A stretch of 6,000 nt of DNA from Flavobacteriales bacterium (GTDB lineage Bacteria; Bacteroidota; Bacteroidia; Flavobacteriales; PHOS-HE28), in assembly GCA_008016945.1 (NCBI GenBank), contig SSGN01000229.1:1-6000 (forward strand), in the 5' to 3' direction. The position numbers and the translations under genes are program-made. Position 1 is the stretch's first letter; each line of letters starts with the position of its first letter. Below the pieces are notes generated by a model that was given only the letters and a program-made list of their open reading frames with translations, ran no database searches and was not told where the DNA came from. Shown one piece after another: positions 1 through 4,661 of this stretch.

Positions 1-160
1 AATCAGACCAAGACGAGCAGCAATCCGGACTACTGCCAGCGGGTGACCGCCGAGGACGGCAAGCTCGGCGACGAAGCGCTGCGTGCCTTTCAGGACAACG
101 AGAAGAACATCCCGACCATCCTGACCACGTCGCAGAAGCTGTCCACCGGCGTCGATGCGC
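1..160 (+). pseudogene. hsdR: internal hsdR fragment in inverted orientation, from a divergent allele
   Basis: In plus frame 1 this stretch encodes an internal piece of HsdR, from NQTKTSSNPDYCQRV through EKNIPTILTTSQKLSTGVDA. It matches what the main hsdR encodes on the minus strand between about 327 and 168. Eight codons differ: six synonymously (TAC/TAT, ACC/ACG, CTC/CTA, GAA/GAG, CGT/CGC, TTT/TTC) and two not (T for G, T for K). That pattern is expected of two naturally diverged hsdR alleles, not of random copying error. The fragment has no start in the window and, after position 160, runs into the antisense of hsdR until a stop at 262-264, so it cannot give a meaningful product. It may continue to the left of the window. 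Confidence 0.85.
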
Positions 161-327
161 ACATTGCGCGCATCGACGCCGGTGGACAGCTTCTGCGACG
201 TGGTCAGGATGGTCGGGATGTTCTTCTCGTTGTCCTGGAAGGCGCGCAGCGCCTCGTCGCCTAGCTTGCCGTCCTCGGCCGTCACCCGCTGGCAATAGTC
301 CGGATTGCTGCTCTTCTTGCCCTGATT
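1..327. repeat. long imperfect inverted repeat (fold-back) within hsdR
   Basis: Bases 1-160 are the reverse complement of 168-327, with the 7-base spacer ACATTGC at 161-167. The inner 70 bp of each arm (91-160 and 168-237) are identical; the outer 90 bp carry 9 mismatches by hand count. At the turn the genuine hsdR strand reads GCGC-AATGT-GCGC, a short inverted repeat at which a strand end could snap back and switch template. Position 1 lies inside the repeat, so its full length is unknown. Confidence 0.93.
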
Positions 328-1669
328 GATCAGGTCGCGCACCAGCATGGCATGGGCCTGCGTGGCGCAGAAGACGATGGTCTTTTCCTTCTGGTCGATA
401 TCGGCCATGAAGATTTCAACGCGCTTCTTCTCGCGGGCAACGATCTCGATGCTGCGGTTGAAATCCGGCTCCTCGTAACGCTTGCCGGCCTCGATCTCCC
501 CTTCCACCAGCGTGTCGTCCGGCGTGAAGACGTATTCATCCAAGGTGGTGGCGATCTGCTTCAGGCGGAATGGCGTCAGGAAACCGTCGTTGATGCCTTC
601 CTTGAGCGAGTAGATGAACACCGGTTCGCCGAAATAGGCATAGGTGTCCGCGTTCTCCTGCCGCTTCGGCGTGGCGGTCAGGCCCAGCTGCACGGCCGGC
701 GCGAAATATTCGAGGATGCCGCGCCAGTTGCTTTCGTCGTTGGCGCCGCCGCGGTGGCATTCGTCGATGACGATGAAGTCGAAGAAGTCCGGCGGGTACT
801 CGCCGAAGTAGGGCGACGGGTGGCCCTCCCTGGGCGGCCCGCTCATGAAGGTCTGGAAGATGGTGAAGAAGATCGAGCCGTTCTTCGGCACCTTGCCCTT
901 CTTGCGGATGTCCTCCGGCGCGATGCGCACCAGCGCATCCTCCGGGAAAGCGGAGAAGGCGTTGAAGGCCTGATCGGCCAGCGTGTTGCGGTCGGCAAGG
1001 AAGAGGATACGCGGGCGCCGCGAGCCTTCCAGACCGCTTTCGCCTGCGCTTTTTCCAGTCGTTGAGGTTCCAGCGGCTGTGGAACAGTTTCCACGCCAGC
1101 TGGAAGGCAATGAAGGTCTTGCCTGTCCCGGTGGCCAGCGTCAGCAGGATGCGCTCGCGCCCTTCGGCCAGCGCCGTCAGCACCCGCTCGATGGCGATGT
1201 CCTGATAGTAGCGGCCCTGGAAATAGCCGCCCCTGTCCTCGAACGGAACGCTGGCAAAGCGGTCACGCCAGGCATTTTCGGTGGCGAAGGTGGCCTGCCA
1301 GAGCGCCTCCGGGCCGGGGAAGGCCGGCAACTCGCCCTCGACCCCAGTGTGCATGTCGATGCCGTAGATGCCCCTGCCGTTTGTCGCATAGCTGAAGCGG
1401 ATCGACAGCTTGCCGGCGTAATCCTTGGCCTGGCCGACGCCCTCGGTCAGCGCTTTGTCAGCCGATTTGGCCTCGACAACGGCGAGCTTGGTGTTGCGGT
1501 ATTCCAGAACGTAGTCGGCAGATAGCGCCTTGCCGCGCTTGCCAGCGCCTTCGAGGCGCCCCAGCGTGATCGGGTGCTCGCGCCGGATGCGGCTCCCCGC
1601 CGTCACCCCCCAGCCGGCGGCAGCCAGCAGCGGGTCGATCAGTTCGGCGCGGGTTTCGGCTTCGTTCAT
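157..1669 (-). pseudogene. hsdR: hsdR, type I restriction endonuclease subunit R, frameshifted and cut off at the fold-back
   Basis: HsdR is the ATP-dependent translocase and nuclease subunit of type I restriction enzymes. It starts at ATG 1669 without a clear Shine-Dalgarno sequence. Residues 1-205 read normally: a PD-(D/E)xK nuclease core with D52, E66 and K68 (VVEAK), the QxxxY motif Q80-Y84, and Walker A ATGTGKT at 179-185. A run of five A on the minus strand (1050-1054) then shifts the frame. Read uncorrected, a 377-residue product ends at 536 with an Arg-rich missense tail. Removing one A restores RRPRILFLADRNTLADQ, the DECH box (residues about 302-305), LGLTATPKR (TATP about 331-334) and STGVDARNVR (about 495-504). 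Homology stops there, at the centre of a palindrome. From memory, full-length relatives (EcoEI/EcoAI-like family) have roughly 750-820 residues, so motif VI and the C-terminal domain are missing. The frame is otherwise open from 1050 to 157. As written it cannot make an active motor; a sequencing error at the A run is plausible. Confidence 0.93.
1050..1054 (-). other. frameshift site in hsdR (run of five A on the minus strand)
   Basis: The minus strand reads TGG AAA AAG CGC in the upstream frame. All recognisable downstream HsdR motifs lie in the frame reached by dropping one A (TGG AAA AGC GCA). The site falls between helicase motif I (Walker A) and motif II (DECH). It is a one-base insertion relative to the inferred ancestor, in a homopolymer short enough for either a real mutation or a sequencing error. 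Confidence 0.85.
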
Positions 1670-1670
1670 C

Positions 1671-1756
1671 GGTTTGTTTTAAAGCACTTAACTTGTTGAT
1701 GTAAATACTTTTTTGTAGTTATCAGACAGCTGGCTCTGGTTTGCGTTAAAGCACTT
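1671..1756 (-). repeat. 19-bp imperfect direct repeat filling the Bro-N/hsdR intergenic region
   Basis: Two copies, at 1738-1756 and 1671-1689, read on the minus strand AAGTGCTTTAACGCAAACC and AAGTGCTTTAAAACAAACC, 17 of 19 bases identical. They are separated by 48 bp of AT-rich sequence (1690-1737). The first copy abuts the stop codon of the Bro-N gene and the second ends one base before the hsdR ATG, so the unit repeats every 67 bp and brackets the intergenic region exactly. They may be paired sites for a regulator of hsdR or the scar of a tandem duplication. A TTTACA-17 bp-TTAAAA arrangement on the minus strand is a poor promoter candidate. Confidence 0.75.
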
Positions 1757-2608
1757 TCATGCCTTGCGGCCTTTCTTGATGGCCTTGGGCGCACCGCCCG
1801 GCGGCAGGAAGTTTTCCCCCGTCACCACCGGCTTGCCCGTCTTCGCCTCCAGCGCGCTGCGGGCATGCTTGGCAATGGTGCCGCCCTGCTTCGCGGCGCG
1901 GCTGTTTTCAGCCATGCCTTCGGCTGCTTCGCTTTCCGCGATCTGGCGGGTGGAAAGCTCGGCCAGGGCGGTGAAGATCAATTCCGCCTCGCTCATGTGG
2001 TCGCGCAGATTGTGGTCCTTCAGGCCCTTCATCGCCTTGTGCGCCTTGACGCTGACTCCCGCCCATTCCTGATGGATCAGGTTGGTGAGGATGGCGAATT
2101 CCTCGCCCTGCCTGATGTCGTGGCTGGCCCAGTAGTCGGTCAGCTTGTTGCGCGTTTCCTGCCCGGTCATGCGCTGCGCGATCCACTTTTCGCTGCGCCC
2201 TTGCTGATGCCAGATTTCCCGCGCCCGGTCGAGCGAACGGGAAGGGTCGGCGATTTCCTGTATGCGCTCGTAACCCACCCTGGCCAGCCAGAGCTTGATC
2301 GGCTCGGCCTTGGGGCTGGGCACCGACTGCACTAGGCGCAACAGGGTTTCGGCGGTGGCTACGTCGGTGAGGTAATTCTTGCCATCGGCGGCAGGCAATT
2401 TCAGTCGGTGACAACTTGTCACCGACTGACTGCCTTCCTTGCTCAGCCGCTCTTTCAGCTTGTTCCAGTACTTGCGCGCCGTCTGATAGTCGGGTTGCTG
2501 GGTAAGTACCTGAACGATGTCGACCACCGAAAACCACCAGGTTTCGGTTTCCTCGTCGTACACGCGGCGGATGGGGGGGTTCTCGAACAATGCAGGCTGG
2601 GCAGTCAT
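1757..2608 (-). CDS. Bro-N domain protein with DinD-like C-terminal part
   Basis: The 283-residue protein has an N-terminal BRO/antirepressor-type domain (about residues 11-110: PPIRRVYDEETETWWFSVVD, then TSCHRLKLPAADGKNYLTD and the SVPSPKAEPIKLWLARVG stretch). The C-terminal half (about 160-270) resembles DinD-type proteins: HNLRDHMSEAELIFTALAEL, STRQIAE, GGTIAKHAR and TGKPVVTGENFL. The end is basic (KKGRKA). Bro-N domains occur in phage antirepressors and often bind DNA; E. coli DinD is SOS-induced and reported to act on RecA filaments. Members of this family are often found inside type I restriction loci, as here, directly before hsdR, but their role there is not settled. The ATG at 2608 is preferred because MTAQPALFENPPIRRV is the usual family start. 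No strong ribosome site is seen. It lies 23 bp after the orphan hsdS 3' end, suggesting it once followed hsdS directly. Its codons contain a perfect 29-bp palindrome. Confidence 0.88.
   Translation of the reverse strand: MTAQPALFENPPIRRVYDEETETWWFSVVDIVQVLTQQPDYQTARKYWNKLKERLSKEGSQSVTSCHRLKLPAADGKNYLTDVATAETLLRLVQSVPSPKAEPIKLWLARVGYERIQEIADPSRSLDRAREIWHQQGRSEKWIAQRMTGQETRNKLTDYWASHDIRQGEEFAILTNLIHQEWAGVSVKAHKAMKGLKDHNLRDHMSEAELIFTALAELSTRQIAESEAAEGMAENSRAAKQGGTIAKHARSALEAKTGKPVVTGENFLPPGGAPKAIKKGRKA
2401..2429. repeat. perfect 29-bp palindrome inside the Bro-N gene
   Basis: Arms TCAGTCGGTGACAA (2401-2414) and TTGTCACCGACTGA (2416-2429) are exact reverse complements around a single central C. 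It covers codons for about residues 60-69 (QSVTSCHRL). A one-base loop is too tight for RNA, so a hairpin would lose a few inner pairs. As DNA it is a strong two-fold symmetric site such as a dimeric repressor would bind. Whether it is used is unknown. Confidence 0.85.
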
Positions 2609-2631
2609 GGCGCGTTTGGTTTATTCCGGAA

Positions 2632-2700
2632 TCATAGTTTGCCAGAGAAGGCCTGATGCCGCAGTGATTGCTTCAGTTCGTCGAGGGCGGCAGCTTGCAA
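2632..2700 (-). pseudogene. hsdS: remnant 3' end of a second hsdS
   Basis: On the minus strand this stretch encodes LQAAALDELKQSLRHQAFSGKL followed by TGA (2632-2634). The intact HsdS ends in LAALDELKQSLLHQAFSGQL. Bases 2632-2691 match 4602-4661 at 52 of 60 positions by hand alignment, with 42 of 44 in the core (2647-2690 against 4617-4660). Upstream of about 2700 the similarity ends, and the frame closes at a stop at 2749-2751. No start codon fits a real gene. It is best read as the tail of the hsdS that originally preceded the Bro-N gene, left behind when the hsdS-peptidase-PIN segment was acquired. Confidence 0.88.
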
Positions 2701-2944
2701 CATAATCAAGAAACCTCTCGCCATCGAAAAATATACAACCCATTGATTTTAAATGAGCAACGAAGCCATTTTTCAAGCAAGGGGGGCGCAGGATCAAAAC
2801 CCGATCAAGAAAAATCCTTCGTACCGGGTTTGTATCGACAAGCGCATCTCTCATTCACTTCACCGCGGTTGGACAGGGGGTTCCCGGTCGGCGTCACGGC
2901 CCCAGTGAGATCACCGAGGCCTTTCGCTTTCTTGAGCCGGCCGA
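2701..2944. other. gene-free stretch between the hsdS remnant and the PIN-like gene
   Basis: No open frame here has recognisable protein character. Short minus-strand frames (a 77-codon frame ending at 2621 and a 72-codon frame ending at 2805) overlap real genes or remnants and show no family motif. The part near 2700-2780 is clearly more AT-rich than the genes. It contains a TATATT hexamer (minus strand, 2730-2735) that could serve as a -10 box for the Bro-N gene, but the nearest -35-like sequence (TTGCTC, 2755-2760) is 19 bp away, so a promoter is only weakly supported. No convincing terminator hairpin was found. The stretch probably represents decayed sequence at the edge of the inserted segment. 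Confidence 0.6.
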
Positions 2945-3424
2945 TCAGCCAAAAACCACTTCCGAGCGCTTGATGTAGCTGAGGAAGTCGATCCAGGGCG
3001 TTTGTACGCTGGCCATATTGCAAACGGCCGGTATCTTCCAGTTGCGTTTCAGCTTGTTCGCCGAAGCCTGAAAGGCTTCATCTGTCACCAGCTCGCAGCC
3101 GTGCAGCTTCGCGGTAGCGATGATGATCAGGTCGTTTTCATCGACCCCGCTGCCGTACTTGTCTTCTTCGATCTCAAGCAGCCCCTTGATGCGGAAAGCT
3201 TCCAGCAGGATCGCCTCGGTCACGGGCATCTTCTGCAGGCCCGCCGCCTTGAGCCAGACCAGACACTCCGGCGCCTTGTGCCCGACTTCCTCGATGGCAA
3301 CCTCGGACATCCGGATCACTCCCTGCGCCACCCGATCCGCCATCCATGTCCAGAGCCCCGGAAATTGCGCGATGGGATAGTTATCCCATGCGTGGAGCGT
3401 GGATGACGCATCAAACACCTGCAT
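2945..3424 (-). CDS. DUF4411-type PIN-like protein, probable toxin
   Basis: The 159-residue protein fits the DUF4411 family, small PIN-fold proteins predicted to be ribonuclease toxins. Acidic residues lie where a PIN site needs them: D5 in VFDASS at the N-terminus, E45/E46 in EVAIEEVGHK, D95/E96/D98 in GVDENDLIIIATAKL, and D115/E116 in ELVTDEAF. No signal peptide or membrane segment is present. It begins 14 bp inside the end of the XRE-ImmA/IrrE gene, with GGAG at 3432-3435 seven bases before the ATG, so the two are co-translated. DUF4411 genes are commonly paired with XRE/ImmA-IrrE genes and are treated as predicted toxin-antitoxin-like pairs. RNase activity is inferred from fold, not shown. 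A housekeeping role is unlikely given its place inside a restriction operon. Confidence 0.87.
   Translation of the reverse strand: MQVFDASSTLHAWDNYPIAQFPGLWTWMADRVAQGVIRMSEVAIEEVGHKAPECLVWLKAAGLQKMPVTEAILLEAFRIKGLLEIEEDKYGSGVDENDLIIIATAKLHGCELVTDEAFQASANKLKRNWKIPAVCNMASVQTPWIDFLSYIKRSEVVFG
3372..3389. repeat. 18-bp inverted repeat near the start of the PIN-like gene
   Basis: ATGGGATA (3372-3379) and TATCCCAT (3382-3389) are perfect 8-bp arms around GT. It covers codons 13-18 of the PIN-like gene (DNYPI). It could be a small operator or an RNA hairpin early in the message, but the region encodes residues that may be constrained, so chance is a fair alternative. Confidence 0.5.
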
Positions 3425-4559
3425 AGAATCGCTCCAGCTTGTGCAGGTCGCTGATCTTCAGGTTGTCGAGATAGCTGCTGGCCTTGGCGAGCGTGATCCG
3501 GCGTGCATTCATGGCATCCAGCACCGTGCGCACATAGCCATCGCCGAAAAGATGGCGCGGCTCCCGGTTGCGGTGCTCCCGGCTACCGCCGTCTTTCTCC
3601 GGGATGACCCGTTGGCTGCTCCACTGCCGGTACGCCGCGTACGCCGTGGCCGGAAGGCGCCCCGCGTCCATCAGGCGGCGCAGGATCATCTCGCCGCTGA
3701 CGCCCCAAGCCTTGCGCTGCGGCTCCAGCCAGTCATCAAAACCGGCAGCTTCGGGCGGGCGTTGGTCGTCGCGGATGCTCAGCAGGAAGCCGTCCGGCAC
3801 CAGCAGATGTCCGGCAAACGCGTTGGCCTCTTGCTCGGCCCCCTCCGGCGAGTGCAGATCGCCCTCATCGTCAATCGAACTAGCACGGTGCAATAGCAGG
3901 TGTCCCAGCTCATGCATTAGCGTGAAGCTCTGGCGCGTCTCCGCATCCAGCTTCTTGACGACGATCACCGGGCATTCCGGGTCGTATAGCGAGAAGCCGA
4001 GAATCGGGCTTTCCTTGGCGATCTGCCATTTGCCGTTGTAACCATTGCTACGAAACACCAGCAGGCCGTTCGCCTCGATGGCCCGGCGATAACTGTCGAA
4101 ATCGTTGCGATCCGCCAGCCCCAGCCATTCGCGAGCGCGTTTCGCCGCTGCCGGAATGCTCAGACCTTCAAGCGCCGGCGGCGTAAAGCGCACGACCTCT
4201 GCCTGATCGAGCTCCTCGCGCAAGGCCAGAAACACCGCACGCTGCTGCTCCACGCGTTCGATCAGCAGCTTCATGCGATGCGAAAGCTCCGGCTTCTGGT
4301 TGCTCAGGGTGCGGAACTGCGGCGAATGCACCTTCGCTTCATTCACCGGCCCCGGCTCCAGGAAAAAAAGCGTGCCGCGCCCGAAGAAGGCGGCCAGTTT
4401 GCGCAACTGGTTGAACGTCAATCCTGCCTCACCAGCCATCGCATTGGCCAAGGTGGCAGGTGCGATATCGATCTCATGGGCGAGTTCATCCAGCGTCATG
4501 CCGCGATCGGCACAACACCAGTCAATTCGCGCCAGGTTGATCGATTGGATACGTTCCAT
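3411..4559 (-). CDS. XRE-family regulator fused to ImmA/IrrE metallopeptidase
   Basis: The 382-residue protein begins with a helix-turn-helix of the XRE type (about residues 8-60: GMTLDELAHEIDIAPATLANAM, then LTFNQLRKLAAFFGRG). An ImmA/IrrE (COG2856) peptidase domain follows, at about 150-260. The zinc site is visible as HELGH at 216-220, with a glutamate of EQEANAFAGHLLVP (E242 or E244) as third ligand. A C-terminal segment (about 335-380, FGDGYVRTVLDAMNARRITLAKASSYL) is typical of longer members. ImmA cleaves the ICEBs1 repressor and IrrE cleaves DdrO, so such proteins link stress to derepression. Here the peptidase carries its own DNA-binding domain and precedes a PIN-like gene with a 14-bp overlap, so it likely acts as the antitoxin/regulator of the pair. 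It may autoregulate. No ribosome site precedes the ATG; a TATAAT six bases upstream suggests a leaderless message. Confidence 0.92.
   Translation of the reverse strand: MERIQSINLARIDWCCADRGMTLDELAHEIDIAPATLANAMAGEAGLTFNQLRKLAAFFGRGTLFFLEPGPVNEAKVHSPQFRTLSNQKPELSHRMKLLIERVEQQRAVFLALREELDQAEVVRFTPPALEGLSIPAAAKRAREWLGLADRNDFDSYRRAIEANGLLVFRSNGYNGKWQIAKESPILGFSLYDPECPVIVVKKLDAETRQSFTLMHELGHLLLHRASSIDDEGDLHSPEGAEQEANAFAGHLLVPDGFLLSIRDDQRPPEAAGFDDWLEPQRKAWGVSGEMILRRLMDAGRLPATAYAAYRQWSSQRVIPEKDGGSREHRNREPRHLFGDGYVRTVLDAMNARRITLAKASSYLDNLKISDLHKLERFYAGV
3432..3435 (-). promoter_or_regulatory. ribosome binding site of the PIN-like gene
   Basis: GGAG on the minus strand lies seven bases before the ATG at 3424 and inside the last codons of the XRE-ImmA/IrrE gene. 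It supports this start over later ones and permits translation independent of, or coupled to, the upstream gene. Confidence 0.65.
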
Positions 4560-4594
4560 GGATTGATTATATAGGCCGTATTTGCCCGAGAATA
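4557..4594 (-). promoter_or_regulatory. candidate promoter of the XRE-ImmA/IrrE gene, probably giving a leaderless mRNA
   Basis: A perfect TATAAT (4566-4571, minus strand) ends six bases before the ATG, so transcription would begin at or next to the A of ATG. No Shine-Dalgarno sequence lies between. The -35 region at 17 bp (4589-4594, TATTCT) is poor, which fits a promoter that needs activation or is weak. Two GGGCAA motifs 13 bp apart sit in the same 42-bp gap and could be half-sites for the gene's own product; that is speculative. Confidence 0.5.
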
Positions 4595-4601
4595 TTGCCC
4601 A

Positions 4602-4661
4602 TCAAAGCTGGCCGCTGAAGGCCTGATGCAGCAGGGATTGCTTCAGTTCGTCGAGGGCGGC
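4602..4661 (-). repeat. hsdS 3'-end direct repeat, intact copy (partner at 2632-2691)
   Basis: The last 60 bp of the intact hsdS recur at 2632-2691 in the same orientation, 52 of 60 identical. The two copies bracket the peptidase/PIN pair and the gene-free stretch, with starts 1970 bp apart. The 13% divergence argues against a recent simple duplication and for recombination between two hsdS alleles at their conserved ends. Confidence 0.85.

Noticed and set aside
43..264. A 73-codon plus-strand frame starting at ATG-like GTG 43.
   Set aside because: Its first part is an internal hsdR fragment and its second part is the antisense of hsdR across the fold-back centre; it is a chimera and not a gene.
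1049..1055. Programmed -1 frameshift at the hsdR A run, as in dnaX.
   Set aside because: The heptamer is G AAA AAG with only five A, and the downstream motifs need a +1 step (one base skipped), not -1.
352..1065. A 237-codon plus-strand frame opposite hsdR.
   Set aside because: It lies wholly antisense to a stretch that reads as HsdR motifs (DECH, TATP) in the corrected minus frame; high GC creates such open shadows.
843..1094. An 83-codon minus-strand frame spanning the hsdR frameshift.
   Set aside because: It is the third frame; its Ser/Arg-rich product has no motif, while the corrected frame gives clear HsdR sequence.
1700..1735. LexA box before hsdR (minus strand CTGTCTGATAACTACA).
   Set aside because: The right half is TACA where ACAG is required at eight-base spacing, so it does not meet the CTGT-N8-ACAG pattern.
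2621..2854. A 77-codon minus-strand frame in the gap before the Bro-N gene.
   Set aside because: It overlaps the hsdS remnant in a different frame, shows no family signature, and its end would run over the start region of the Bro-N gene's leader.
2805..3023. A 72-codon minus-strand frame overlapping the 3' end of the PIN-like gene.
   Set aside because: About a third of it is an out-of-frame reading of the PIN-like gene, there is no ribosome site, and the remainder has no recognisable domain.
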